DNA of 64,000 nucleotides from contig NZ_LT670819.1 in assembly GCF_900129855.1 (NCBI RefSeq), forward strand, positions 5,642,001 to 5,706,000. Direction: 5' to 3'. Under the pieces are notes generated by a model. The model saw nothing but the letters and a program-made list of their open reading frames with translations, searched no databases and had not been told where the DNA came from. The position numbers and the translations under genes were made by a program. This DNA is from Streptomyces sp. 3214.6 (GTDB taxonomy: Bacteria; Actinomycetota; Actinomycetes; Streptomycetales; Streptomycetaceae). Positions 16,008 through 24,329 of this stretch are shown here, one piece after another; the first letter of the stretch is position 1, and each line of letters begins with the position of its first letter.

Positions 16008-16991
16008 TCAGCTCGCGGTGCAGGAGACGGTGGGCCAGGTCCAGTTGCCGTTGGGCTGGATGGTGACGCCCCAGTTGTTGCCGCTGCCGTTGGGTTTGGC
16101 GGTGAGGACTTGGGTGTTGGGGTAGGCGGCGGTGATGTTCCAGGTGGAGAGGACTTTCGCGGGGGAGGGGAGGTTCATGGTGACGGTCCAGTTGCTGGAG
16201 CCGGTGACGGCGACGTTGAGGTTGTAGCGGTCGCCCCACTGCTGTCCCGCGGAAAGGGTCGCCGCACAACTGCTGCCGCCCCCGCCTCCGCCGCCGCCCC
16301 CACCTCCGCCGCCCCCGCTGTTGGGAGCCACCGCGCGGCCGGTCTGCGGGGAGATCATCCCGGCGCACAGGCCGCGGGCGGCCAGCCCCTGCGCGATGCG
16401 CGGGATCGCGGCGAGGGTGTTGGCGGGCCAGTCGTGCATGAGGATGACCTGGCCGTTGGTGAGCCGGCCGGCCGCCGCGACGATCGCGTCGGTGCCGGCG
16501 TTGTTCCAGTCCTGCGAGTCGACGTCCCAGATGATCTCGGTCAGCCCGTACTTGGCCTCGACCGACTTCACCGTCGCGTTGGTCTCGCCGTACGGCGGCC
16601 GGAACAGCACCGGGGTGCCGCCTCCCGCACCCGCGATGGCCTGCTGGGTCCGGGAGATCTCCGAGTCGATCGTGGCCTGGCTCTGCTGCGTCAGATGCGG
16701 ATGGGTGTAGCTGTGGTTGCCCACCCACATGCCGGCGTTCACCTGGGCCCGCACGAGGGACGGGTTTGCGGCGGCGTACTGGCCCTCGTTGAACATCGTG
16801 GCCCGCAGCCCGTTCCGCGTGAGCGCGTTGAGCAGGGCGTTGGTGGTGCCGCCGGGGCCGTCGTCGAAGGTGAGACCGACGTACCCGTTGCAGACGGCGG
16901 CCTGAGCCGGGGCGGGGGCGCCGAGGGTGACGGTGCCCGCGGCGGCTGTGGCGACGGCCGCCAGGATCGTGAGACGCGGTCTGGCTTTCAT
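16008..16991 (-). CDS. Secreted CE4 polysaccharide deacetylase (acetylxylan-esterase-like) with CBM2
   Basis: A 327-residue exported enzyme: signal peptide ending AQA at residue 31; NodB/CE4 domain to about 220 with motifs TFDDGPGG (Asp43, Asp44), HSYTHPHL (His93, His97 for the metal), RPPYGETN and VILMHDW; a run of 14 Gly; then a C-terminal CBM2 (about 242-327). The architecture equals the Streptomyces acetylxylan esterases, which remove acetyl groups from xylan, and the neighbouring GH11 gene supports this substrate rather than chitin. The CBM is almost identical to that of the xylanase. Confidence 0.92.
   Translation of the reverse strand: MKARPRLTILAAVATAAAGTVTLGAPAPAQAAVCNGYVGLTFDDGPGGTTNALLNALTRNGLRATMFNEGQYAAANPSLVRAQVNAGMWVGNHSYTHPHLTQQSQATIDSEISRTQQAIAGAGGGTPVLFRPPYGETNATVKSVEAKYGLTEIIWDVDSQDWNNAGTDAIVAAAGRLTNGQVILMHDWPANTLAAIPRIAQGLAARGLCAGMISPQTGRAVAPNSGGGGGGGGGGGGGGSSCAATLSAGQQWGDRYNLNVAVTGSSNWTVTMNLPSPAKVLSTWNITAAYPNTQVLTAKPNGSGNNWGVTIQPNGNWTWPTVSCTAS
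16014..16286. repeat. 273-bp direct repeat, copy 1 (CBM2 and linker of the CE4 gene)
   Basis: Matches 17025-17297 with only two substitutions (one changes Leu to Ile; the other is silent). It covers the CBM2 and the start of the poly-Gly linker. Points to recent duplication or gene conversion between the two enzymes. Confidence 0.95.
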
Positions 16992-17018
16992 GGGGGCGCT
17001 CCAGCCTGTGACTCGGGG

Positions 17019-18065
17019 TCAGGACGCGGTGCAGGAGACGGTGGGCCAGGTCCAGTTGCCGTTGGGCTGGATGGTGACGCCCCAGTTGTTGCCGCTGCCG
17101 TTGGGTTTGGCGGTGAGGACTTGGGTGTTGGGGTAGGCGGCGGTGATGTTCCAGGTGGAGAGGACTTTCGCGGGGGAGGGGATGTTCATGGTGACGGTCC
17201 AGTTGCTGGAGCCGGTGACGGCGACGTTGAGGTTGTAGCGGTCGCCCCACTGCTGTCCCGCGGAAAGGGTCGCCGCGCAACTGCTGCCGCCCCCGCCCCC
17301 ACCTCCGCCGCCGCCTGAACCGGTCCCACCGACGGTGATGTTGGAGTTGCCGCTGCTCTGGTAGCCCTCCGTCGCCATGATCATGTAGTAGTTGAAGCTG
17401 CCCAGGGGCATCCCGGCCCGTGCCCACGCGTCGAAGTGGTTACCGGTGGTGATGGTTCCGCCGGTCCTCTTCGACTGCCGGACACTCCAGTACTGGTCGA
17501 AGGTGCGATTGCCCTCGACGGACGGGGCGTTGTACCGCGTCGTCTTGTAGATGTCGTACGTGCCGCCGTCGCTGGTGACGGTGCCCTTGTACGTTCCCGT
17601 GGGCCGGTAGGTGCCCCAGTTGTCGACGATGTAGTACTCGACGAGCGGGTTCGACGTCCACCCGTAGAGAGCCAGGTAGGCGTTGCCGGACGGGTTGAAG
17701 GTGCCCGAGTAGGTCACACTCCTGCGCCCGCCGTTGCTCCAGCCCTTGCCTGCGACGAAGTTCCCGGTGTTCCTCCAGGAGGTGCTGTAGTTGCCGCCGG
17801 AGCTCAGGTTCATGGAGACCGTGCCCGGTGAGTCCGTCCAGAACGAGTAGTAGTAGCCGTTGTCGGTGCCGGTCTGGTTCGTGGTGATGACCGTGTCGGC
17901 GTGGGCCGTGCCGGGCATGGTCATCGCGGCCACGGCGACCAGCACGGTGGCGCAGACACCGCTGACGAACAGCCTGAAACGGCTGAGCGGCCCGAAACGG
18001 GCGTGACTGCGGTTCGTGGGGTGTGTGGATGCGGGTGTGCGAGCGGATGCGGGTGCGTCGTTCAT
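17019..18065 (-). CDS. xlnB: Secreted endo-1,4-beta-xylanase, GH11 with CBM2
   Basis: A 348-residue enzyme: signal peptide (hydrophobic core VSGVCATVLVAVAAM, cleavage after AHA near residue 50; no twin Arg, so Sec route), GH11 jelly-roll to about 245, poly-Gly linker, CBM2. Catalytic glutamates are visible: nucleophile Glu143 in NPLVEYYIVD and acid/base Glu233 in MATEGYQSSG. It hydrolyses internal xylan bonds. It lies upstream of and co-directional with the CE4 gene (27 bp apart), so both are probably co-transcribed for acetylated xylan breakdown. Confidence 0.96.
   Translation of the reverse strand: MNDAPASARTPASTHPTNRSHARFGPLSRFRLFVSGVCATVLVAVAAMTMPGTAHADTVITTNQTGTDNGYYYSFWTDSPGTVSMNLSSGGNYSTSWRNTGNFVAGKGWSNGGRRSVTYSGTFNPSGNAYLALYGWTSNPLVEYYIVDNWGTYRPTGTYKGTVTSDGGTYDIYKTTRYNAPSVEGNRTFDQYWSVRQSKRTGGTITTGNHFDAWARAGMPLGSFNYYMIMATEGYQSSGNSNITVGGTGSGGGGGGGGGGSSCAATLSAGQQWGDRYNLNVAVTGSSNWTVTMNIPSPAKVLSTWNITAAYPNTQVLTAKPNGSGNNWGVTIQPNGNWTWPTVSCTAS
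17025..17297. repeat. 273-bp direct repeat, copy 2 (CBM2 and linker of the xylanase gene)
   Basis: Second copy of the repeat at 16014-16286, offset exactly 1011 bp, two substitutions. Confidence 0.95.
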
Positions 18066-18157
18066 TTGCGTGCTTCCTCCTCGTCCTCGTGGGGCCGATG
18101 GGAGCCAACAGGCGCGACGGCACACAGTTTTGATATGGCCCTGCCAGCTGTCAATAC

Positions 18158-18177
18158 TTTCGGCGATGATCCCGAAA
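18158..18177 (-). promoter_or_regulatory. TTTCG-N10-CGAAA inverted repeat upstream of the xylanase gene
   Basis: TTTCG (18158-18162) and CGAAA (18173-18177) lie about 95 bp upstream of the xylanase start. CGAAA/TTTCG repeats are known upstream of Streptomyces xylanase genes. A further TTTCGAA occurs near 18315. Candidate sugar-responsive operator. Confidence 0.4.
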
Positions 18178-18395
18178 CATTCGCTTATTGAATGATCGAC
18201 TTGGATGGGTGTATTGCCTGGTGGACAGGCCTGGGAGGGGAGCTGAATTGAGGATTGATCGCCAATGCCGCAGATATCGAGATCGCGTTTGAGGCTTTCC
18301 TATTCCGAATGTTTCGAAGGGTTTCCGATCGAATCGAATGGGAACGGGCGTGCCGGCAGGGCAGGAAGTCCCCAAGGGGCGAGAATGGATAGAGT

Positions 18396-18619
18396 GCTCC
18401 GGTTGCTACTTCGACCCCTCGGACCTGGTCCTGATCCACATGGCCAACCTCGGCGTCGTCAACGCCTGCCGCGACGCCGCTCCCGACGCCTGGCGCCGCG
18501 TCGTCGCCCTCCTGATCCAGTCCTTCGAGGCGCCGGCCCGCGGCCCCCTCCCCGCCTCACCCGAACACCACGCCCTCTACAAGGCCATGCTCCGGTCCAG
18601 TCCGACGAACGGAATGTGA
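18396..18619 (+). pseudogene. C-terminal fragment of a TetR-family regulator
   Basis: The frame gives FDPSDLVLIHMANLGVVNACRDAAPDAWRRVVALLIQSFEAP, then LPASPEHHALYKAMLRSSP, which matches the ligand-domain end of TetR regulators of the type where MANAGV is followed by DAAPDAWRR. No DNA-binding HTH precedes it; the upstream 18178-18395 sequence is AT-richer and non-coding. A leftover of a deleted regulator. Confidence 0.6.
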
Positions 18620-18633
18620 GGAGGCGTTCCCGA

Positions 18634-18660
18634 CCTCACACTTCGGTTCGCTGTTTCGTC
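18634..18660 (+). promoter_or_regulatory. ECF41-type promoter upstream of the second ECF41 gene
   Basis: CCTCACA (18634-18640), 16 nt, CGTC (18657-18660). The published ECF41 consensus is TGTCACA-N16-CGTC, so spacing and -10 are exact and the -35 differs at two positions. It is 43 bp before the sigma-factor ATG and suggests autoregulation. Confidence 0.55.
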
Positions 18661-18702
18661 GGACCGGTGAGGACACCTGCGACCGAGGGAGCCGTCCACG
18701 CC

Positions 18703-19638
18703 ATGACCACCCCATCAGGGCCAGCAGCCAGTCCGTCCGACCCGGGCCTGAGTGTGCTCGAGAACGAGCGTCGTCAGCTGATCAGTCTCGCGTACCGGCT
18801 CCTCGGCTCGGTGGCCGAAGCCGAGGACGTCGTCCAGGAGACCTACGCCCGTTGGTACGCCATGACGCCACGACAGCGGGAGGACATCGCGTCCCCGGGC
18901 GGTTGGCTGACGACTGTCGCCAGTCGTATCTGCCTCGACCTGCTCGGCTCGGCACGGGCCAGGCGCGAGCGCTACGTCGGCGAATGGATCCCGGAACCGC
19001 TGCCCGACGGTACGGAGTGGATCAGTGGGCGGTGGGGCGGCGCCACCGTCGACCCGGCCGACCGGGTCACCCTCGACGAGTCGATCAACATGGCCTTCCT
19101 CGTCGTGCTCGACTCGATGACCCCGGCCGAGCGCGTGGCGTTCGTCCTGCACGACGTCTTCCGCTACTCCTTCGCCGAAGTGGCCGAGATCGTCGGCCGT
19201 ACCCCGGCGGCATGCCGTCAACTCGCCTCGTCGGCCCGCCGCCGCCTTCACGCGTCGCAGCCCCGCACGACCCCGACGGCCCGACGCGCCGACCTCGTCA
19301 GAGCCTTCAAGCAGGCATGGGAGGCCCAGGACATCGACGCCCTCATCGGCCTGCTGGCACCCGACGCCACGGCGACCGGCGACGGCGGCGGACTCGTCCC
19401 CGCCTCACTCCGCCCGGTGGAGGGTGCCGAACAGATCGCACGCTTCCTCGCCGAACGCTCCCAAGCGGTCCCCGGCGTGACGATCCTGGAGACCACGGTC
19501 AACGGCCAACCCGGCCTGACGGCCCAACTGGACGGCAACATCATGTCGGTCCTGGCGTTCGACGTCGCGGACGACCGGATCACACGCATCTGGGCCGTAC
19601 TGAACCCCGACAAACTCCGCCCTTGGACACGGACCTGA
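18703..19638 (+). CDS. ECF41-type RNA polymerase sigma factor (SigJ-like)
   Basis: A 311-residue protein, the same length and architecture as the one at 9287: region 2 (LISLAYRLLGSVAEAEDVVQETYARW), region 4 (TPAERVAFVLHDVFRYSFAEVAEIVGRTPAACRQLASSARRR), then a SnoaL-like extension with DGGGLVPASLRPVEG and the terminal NPDKL motif. The target is usually a nearby oxidoreductase, decarboxylase or epimerase gene; none is immediately adjacent here. Start ATG 18703, with the promoter-like element above. Confidence 0.93.
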   Translation: MTTPSGPAASPSDPGLSVLENERRQLISLAYRLLGSVAEAEDVVQETYARWYAMTPRQREDIASPGGWLTTVASRICLDLLGSARARRERYVGEWIPEPLPDGTEWISGRWGGATVDPADRVTLDESINMAFLVVLDSMTPAERVAFVLHDVFRYSFAEVAEIVGRTPAACRQLASSARRRLHASQPRTTPTARRADLVRAFKQAWEAQDIDALIGLLAPDATATGDGGGLVPASLRPVEGAEQIARFLAERSQAVPGVTILETTVNGQPGLTAQLDGNIMSVLAFDVADDRITRIWAVLNPDKLRPWTRT

Positions 19639-20128
19639 CACCACACCCACTCCGGCAACTGCCGCCGACTGCCGGCAGCACATGGCCTTCTGCGCGTACC
19701 GTCAGCCGAACGAACTCGCGCAGGGGGCAAGGCCTTGGTGGGCTGAGGGGATGCGGGCCGGGGGCGGTCAGACATCTGCGGCTGCTGCAGGTGCCTGTTG
19801 GGCCTGACCCACGGGTGTGCCTGTTGGGCCGGGGCCTGGGCCTGACCCACGGGTGACCGTCGGCGTCAACTGCCGCCCTCAGCCACAGGCGTGGGCGTCC
19901 GACCACGCCCCTGACGCCGGCGCTGACCAGGCGAACGGCTTGTGCGGAGCGCGTGTCCCGCTCCTCGTCCACTGCCTCAGCTTCGCGGTGCGCTCGAGCC
20001 ACTCCATGGCCCATGATCGTAGTGACGTTCTGCCGGCTGACCCCGAGCCGACCGCCTCAACTGCTTCCAGGGCCTGTTGCGAAGGTGGATCTTCTGTCAG
20101 ACCTGCCTGGGATGCTCGGAGCATGGAG
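19639..20128. other. 490-bp spacer with direct repeats
   Basis: No convincing gene. TGCCTGTTGGGCC occurs at 19792 and 19818, and GGGCCTGACCCACGGGTG occurs at 19800 and again near 19839, forming a compound repeat block 19790-19857. The rest shows no clear signal apart from the start region of the VOC gene. Confidence 0.6.
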
Positions 20129-20578
20129 ATGACAGTGCAGCTGACGATCGACTGTTCCGATCCGCAGGGGATGGTGACCTTCTGGGCCGAGGCCCTGGGC
20201 TATGTGCCTGAGCCTCCGCCGAGCGGGCACGCCACCTGGCGTGCCTACTGGGCGGCTATGGGAGTGCCCGAGGCAGAGCTGCCGGCCGGTGCGGGGGACA
20301 TCCCGGAGTCGATCACCGATCCCGCGGGACGTGGACCGAGGGTGTGGTTCCAGGAGGTTCCGGAGCCGAAGATCGCCAAGAACCGGTGGCACTTCGACCT
20401 GAAGGTCGGTGGGGGCCGCGACGTCCCACTGGACGTCCGCACACAGCGGGTCAACGCTACGGTGGAGCGGCTGGTCAAAGCTGGTGCCACCGTGCTGCGG
20501 ATCAAGGATGAGCCGAACATGGGGCTCTATGCCGCCGCCATGCAGGACCCCGAGGGCAACGAATTCGACGTCGTCTGA
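20129..20578 (+). CDS. VOC-family (glyoxalase-like) protein
   Basis: A 149-residue protein with the vicinal-oxygen-chelate fold pattern in two halves (VQLTIDCSDPQGMVTFWAEALGYV; then MQDPEGNEFDVV at the end), resembling the glyoxalase-like group PF18029. No enzyme activity can be named; such proteins often act in antibiotic or electrophile resistance. ATG 20129 is best placed for the GGAG at 20118-20121; ATG 20123 is in frame two codons earlier. It stops 86 bp before the first tRNA-Arg repeat. Confidence 0.85.
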   Translation: MTVQLTIDCSDPQGMVTFWAEALGYVPEPPPSGHATWRAYWAAMGVPEAELPAGAGDIPESITDPAGRGPRVWFQEVPEPKIAKNRWHFDLKVGGGRDVPLDVRTQRVNATVERLVKAGATVLRIKDEPNMGLYAAAMQDPEGNEFDVV

Positions 20579-20663
20579 GGGCCGTTGCGCCGATGCTGGT
20601 CACAGCCACTCGTTCACGGCCGCGACCAGCGCAGTCGTCGCCGTCGATGTCACTTCTGAACCG

Positions 20664-20706
20664 GTGCCCCCGGCAGGATTCGAACCTGCGACGCCCGCTT
20701 CAGGAG
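20664..20706 (-). repeat. tRNA-Arg 3'-end copy A (outermost attachment-site remnant)
   Basis: 43 bp matching the 3' half of the tRNA-Arg(CCT) gene at 34457-34529 with two substitutions. It holds the anticodon loop, T-arm and 3' acceptor strand but no 5' half. This is the expected footprint of integration into a tRNA 3' end and marks the left limit of the island. Confidence 0.8.
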
Positions 20707-20747
20707 TGGGCTCGAATCCTTGCACGGCGCTGCCCAGCCGGAGGCGA

Positions 20748-21161
20748 TCAGGCCGTGACCGGCTGTACCTCCTGGGCGGCCCGCGCGTCGTAGGTGTCGC
20801 GGGCGTCCAGGACGGCATTGATGTTTGTCTCGGACCACGCGCGGATCGCGTGCATCAGCGCGGTGACGCTCTCGCCCAGCCCGGTGGCCGCGTATTCGAC
20901 CTTTGGCGGAATGGTCGGGTACACCGTGCGGGTGACCAGGCCGTCCCGCTCCAGGGTGCGCAGGGTCTGCGTGAGCATCTTCTGGGTGATGCCGTCCAGG
21001 CGGCGCCGCAGCTCGCCAAAGCGCATCGGGCCGCCGGCCAGCGCGCCCATGACCAGCATCGTCCACTTGTTGGCGAGTACGTCCAGGATCTGGCGCGAGG
21101 GGCAGGCAGCCAGATAGGCATCCGCGCCGCCGTAGAAGCGCAGGTTGTCAGTAGTACCCAT
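20748..21161 (-). CDS. HxlR-family transcriptional regulator
   Basis: A 137-residue winged-helix regulator with the family start CPSRQILDVLANKWTMLVMGALAGGPMRFGELRRRLDGITQKMLTQTLRTLERDGLVTR. The conserved Cys at the head of the domain is the redox- or electrophile-sensing residue in several HxlR proteins. It is divergent from the quinone-oxidoreductase-like gene and probably represses it. First gene inside the tRNA-Arg island. Confidence 0.94.
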   Translation of the reverse strand: MGTTDNLRFYGGADAYLAACPSRQILDVLANKWTMLVMGALAGGPMRFGELRRRLDGITQKMLTQTLRTLERDGLVTRTVYPTIPPKVEYAATGLGESVTALMHAIRAWSETNINAVLDARDTYDARAAQEVQPVTA

Positions 21162-21162
21162 G

Positions 21163-21178
21163 AGGTACCTATATACCT
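21163..21178. promoter_or_regulatory. HxlR operator candidate
   Basis: AGGTA-CCTATA-TACCT (21163-21178) is a 5-6-5 dyad just upstream of the HxlR start within the divergent promoter. AT-rich dyads containing GTAC/TATA are typical for HxlR operators. Confidence 0.55.
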
Positions 21179-21255
21179 TTGAAGTGCCTTCTGTTCAACG
21201 GGTACTACCCCGCCGAGGATAAGGACATCCCGAACGACTCCCCGAACAGGAGTGC

Positions 21256-22203
21256 ATGACGATGCGCGCGATCACCCAGAAGACCTTCGGCGGCACCGAG
21301 GTGCTGGAGCTCGTCCACGACGCGCCCAAGCCGGCACCCGGACCGACGCAGGTGCTGGTCCGAGTGAAGGCGACCAGCGTCAACCCCGTGGAACTGTTTG
21401 TCCGCTCCGGCGCCTTCCCGCTCCTGGGCGAGCCGCCCTTCGTCCTGGGCTGGGACGTCTCCGGGGTAGTGGAGCAGGTCGACCCGGGTGTGCACCGGTT
21501 CAAGGTCGGCGACGAGGTCTACGGGATGCCGTACTTCCCGGTCGCGGCCGGAGCGAACGCCGAGTACCTGGTCGCCCCCGCACGGCAGTTGGCTCGCAAG
21601 CCCGCAGGGATCAGCCACGAGGAGGCCGCGGCGCTGCCGCTGGTCGGCCTGACCGCCTGGCATGCACTGGTGGAGATCGCGCGGTTGCGGCCTGGCCAAC
21701 GGGTACTGATCCACGGTGCGGGGGGCGGGCTCGGGCACGTCGCGGTACAGCTGGCCAAGCACCTCGGCGCGGAGGTGGTTGGCACCGCGAGCGCGGCCAA
21801 GCACGACTTCCTGCGCGGCTTGGGCGCGGACCAGTTGGTCGACTACCGGACCCAGGACTACACAGAGGTACTCCGGGATGCGCCGGTGGACGTGGTGTTG
21901 GAGACCCTGGGCGGTGGGAACGCCGAGCGATCCTTCGGCGTGCTGCGGCAGGGCGGCGTGCTGGTGACGGCGGTGGAGCGGCTCAGTACCACCCTGCCGG
22001 AGCTGGCGGAGCGGTCCGGCGTGCGCTTCGCGGCGGTGGGCGTGGAGCCGGACCCGGCGGGCCTGGAGTCGCTGACCGAACTGGTCGAGGCGGGGAAGCT
22101 TCGGGTGCACCTGCAGCGGGTGTTCCCGCTGGAGAAGTTGGCGGAGGCGCACGAGGTGCTGGCTGCCGGCAACGTGCAGGGCAAGCTCGCGATCACGGTC
22201 TGA
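21256..22203 (+). CDS. Zinc-free MDR-family NADP-dependent oxidoreductase (quinone-reductase-like)
   Basis: A 315-residue protein with the GroES-like N-terminal domain (VLVRVKATSVNPVELFVRSG, LGWDVSGVVEQV) and a Rossmann domain (LIHGAGGGLGHVAVQLAKHLGAEVVG). The zinc-ligand cysteines of alcohol dehydrogenases are absent, placing it with quinone reductases that use NADPH to reduce quinones or enones. Divergent from HxlR, a common redox-stress pair. Start ATG 21256 (MTMRAI; ATG 21262 also possible). Confidence 0.93.
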   Translation: MTMRAITQKTFGGTEVLELVHDAPKPAPGPTQVLVRVKATSVNPVELFVRSGAFPLLGEPPFVLGWDVSGVVEQVDPGVHRFKVGDEVYGMPYFPVAAGANAEYLVAPARQLARKPAGISHEEAAALPLVGLTAWHALVEIARLRPGQRVLIHGAGGGLGHVAVQLAKHLGAEVVGTASAAKHDFLRGLGADQLVDYRTQDYTEVLRDAPVDVVLETLGGGNAERSFGVLRQGGVLVTAVERLSTTLPELAERSGVRFAAVGVEPDPAGLESLTELVEAGKLRVHLQRVFPLEKLAEAHEVLAAGNVQGKLAITV

Positions 22204-22271
22204 AGGATCGCGCAAGGAAGGGTGTGAATTCAGGCAGCGGCGTCCTCCCGTCGCCGGGCCAGGTCACCGTT

Positions 22272-22379
22272 GCATGCTTCAGCGGGCCTGGGACCGTGTG
22301 CTGGAGAAGAAGCCGGTTCTGCTGGTGCTCATCGGCTCCGACCTGTCGATGGTGGAGGCGCTGAACAGCTATGGACGCC
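22272..22379 (+). pseudogene. 108-bp fragment of the DUF234 ATPase gene
   Basis: Matches 27983-28089/28090 in the intact ATPase gene with four substitutions; encodes MLQRAWDRVLEKKPVLLVL then GSDLSMVEALNSYGR. Both ends break abruptly. Its right junction supplies the stop codon of the DMT gene on the other strand. A recombination scar within the island. Confidence 0.9.
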
Positions 22380-22380
22380 G

Positions 22381-23331
22381 CTACCAGGCTCGGTTTTCGG
22401 CAAGCGCGGGGTCCTGGGCGGGGGTGTCGGTCGGGGCCGGGACGTCCTTCCCGGCGCTCTCCGGCGCGCCGAACCAGGCCACCGCAACCGCGCCCGAGAC
22501 CGCCAGGACGAAGCCGGTCACCGCCAACCAGGCGAAGCCGGGGCGTGAGGCGTCCCCCAGCCACCAGACGCCGATCATGCCGGGCAGTACGGTCTCGCCG
22601 ACCACCAGCGCCGCCGTCGCCCCGTTCACCGAGCCGATCTGCAGCGCGATGGTGTGCAGGTACATGCCGCCGAGTCCGGCGACGAGAATGGCGTACAGGG
22701 CCGGGTCGGTGAGCAGCGTGCCCAGGTCGAACGGATCGATCCCGTTCAGCACCCGCACGCCCACGCCGAGCGCGCCGAAGCCGAGACCGGAGAGCAGACC
22801 GGCCAGGATCGCGGCCCGGGCGCCGAGCAGCCGGACCAGGACCGTGCCGCCCGTCATCAGCAGCAGGGAGATCGCGAGGAGCCACCAGTGGGTGGTGATC
22901 GGCGTGTGCCCGCTGCCTTCAGGGCCCGCCGCGCTTGCGAGCAGCACCAGCGCCGAGCAGACGACTGCGATCGAGGTCCACTCCGCCCGGGTCAGCCGGA
23001 TGCCGAGCAGCTTGACGCTCAGGACGGCCGTGATGATGAGGTTGGCGCTGATGACCGTCTGGGAGAGGAACAGCGGCAGCAGACGGGCGGCGAGCGCGCC
23101 GAGCCCGAAGCCGACGAAGTCCAGGACCGTGCCGACGACGAACTCCCAGGTCATCGCCGCCTGGGCGGTGGAGGAGAGACTGGGGCCGCCATGCGTGGTG
23201 ACCTGTCCGGCGGTGTGCCCGCCGGCGGCCGCCTCGCGGCGGGCCGACTTGCGGGAGCCGACGGCCTGGAGGACGGAGCCCGTGCCGTAACAAATCGAGG
23301 CCGCAACGGCGGTCAGGAGGCCTATGAGCAC
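22381..23331 (-). CDS. DMT-superfamily multidrug/metabolite transporter
   Basis: A 316-residue protein with about nine hydrophobic helices in two halves (MLIGLLTAVAASICYGTGSVLQAVG; LLPLFLSQTVISANLIITAVLSVKLLG; ALQIGSVNGATAALVVGETVLPGMIGVWWLGD), typical of EamA-like transporters that begin with a GSVLQ helix. Substrate unknown. The last residues (ALAENRAW, stop) lie right at the recombination junction with the ATPase fragment, so the native C-terminus may have been shortened. Confidence 0.85.
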   Translation of the reverse strand: MLIGLLTAVAASICYGTGSVLQAVGSRKSARREAAAGGHTAGQVTTHGGPSLSSTAQAAMTWEFVVGTVLDFVGFGLGALAARLLPLFLSQTVISANLIITAVLSVKLLGIRLTRAEWTSIAVVCSALVLLASAAGPEGSGHTPITTHWWLLAISLLLMTGGTVLVRLLGARAAILAGLLSGLGFGALGVGVRVLNGIDPFDLGTLLTDPALYAILVAGLGGMYLHTIALQIGSVNGATAALVVGETVLPGMIGVWWLGDASRPGFAWLAVTGFVLAVSGAVAVAWFGAPESAGKDVPAPTDTPAQDPALAENRAW

Positions 23332-23706
23332 CGAGCACTCCGTTCAGGGGGTGGTTCCTGGCTGTTCTCCCTGCCAGACGCGGGAACGACCGCCCGCGTT
23401 GCGCGGACCGGGTCTGCGTCGAGATGGACGTGAAGAAGGCCGCCGTCCGGCATCTGGTTCCTGTAGAGGCCTTCCGGGCTGGGTGAGGATGCCTTGGCTG
23501 CCGAGTCAGCCGAGCCAGCCGAGTCAGCCGAGTGTCGGCGGCGGCTGGACTCGGCCGTCGTCGAGACCGAGTCGGGAGCGGGTGACGTTCACCGTGGAAT
23601 CAGCTTCATGGCGAGGGCCGAGTCGCTTACGCGGCACCCTGCCTTTCCTGCGGCCCTGACGGATCGACAGCTGTGAACGTGGAGAAACGGCAAGTCAAAG
23701 GACTGC
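23332..23706. other. 375-bp spacer with 9-bp repeats and no recognised gene
   Basis: GCCGAGTCA-type 9-bp units occur four times at about 23500-23535. The remaining sequence shows no gene I can support; short stretches look like decayed coding sequence but match nothing I recognise. Confidence 0.5.
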
Positions 23707-24264
23707 TCAGCTACCCAAGGCCTGCCACTCCGGCGCCAGCACCGACCAGACCTCGGCGTCGTGGCGGACGTCGCGGTAGAGGTAGGTTTCGCGCAGGACG
23801 CCCTCACGGGTCATGCCGAGTCGCTTGGCCACGTTGATGCTGGGCGTGTTGTTCGGCGACACCAGCCACTGCACGCGGTGGATGCCGCGTTCGTTGAATG
23901 CCCAGTCGATGATCAGCCGTGCGGCACGTCCGACCAGGCCCCGGCCTGTGGCGGCAGGCTCCAGCCAGCAGCCTGCCTCGCAGATGCCGGCAGCTGCGTC
24001 GAATTTCGGGAAGGAGACGCCACCCACGAGGGTGCCGTCGAGCCAGATCCCGTACAGTCGGCCGGTGTCGGAGGCTGCCTTGTCGGCGTAAAGCTGGAGA
24101 TAGCTGCGGGCGGAGTCCAGGTCTGCGGCGAGGTCGGGCAGTTCCATGTGCGCACCGATGAAGTCACGGCCTCGCTCCATGTGTGCGAGGAACTCCTCGG
24201 CCCGCCACGGCTCCAAAGGCCGCAGCTCGGCCCCGTCCCCCAGGGAAACCGCGAACATAGCCAT
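23707..24264 (-). CDS. GNAT N-acetyltransferase (RimJ/RimL-like)
   Basis: A 185-residue protein with the RimL-type arrangement: LRPLEPWRAEEFLAHM at the start, then AGCWLEPAATGRGLVGRAARLIIDWAFNERGIHRVQWLVSPNNTPSINVAKRLGMTREGVLRE, containing the acetyl-CoA loop and the NxxSxxVAKRLGF-like motif. It probably acetylates an amine or a protein N-terminus; substrate unknown. Start ATG 24264 or 24258. Confidence 0.92.
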   Translation of the reverse strand: MAMFAVSLGDGAELRPLEPWRAEEFLAHMERGRDFIGAHMELPDLAADLDSARSYLQLYADKAASDTGRLYGIWLDGTLVGGVSFPKFDAAAGICEAGCWLEPAATGRGLVGRAARLIIDWAFNERGIHRVQWLVSPNNTPSINVAKRLGMTREGVLRETYLYRDVRHDAEVWSVLAPEWQALGS

Positions 24265-24329
24265 CCTTCAAGGTGTGCTTATCCGACTGTTGGATCTTCG
24301 CACGCCCACCCGCTACGGACGGCGGCGTG

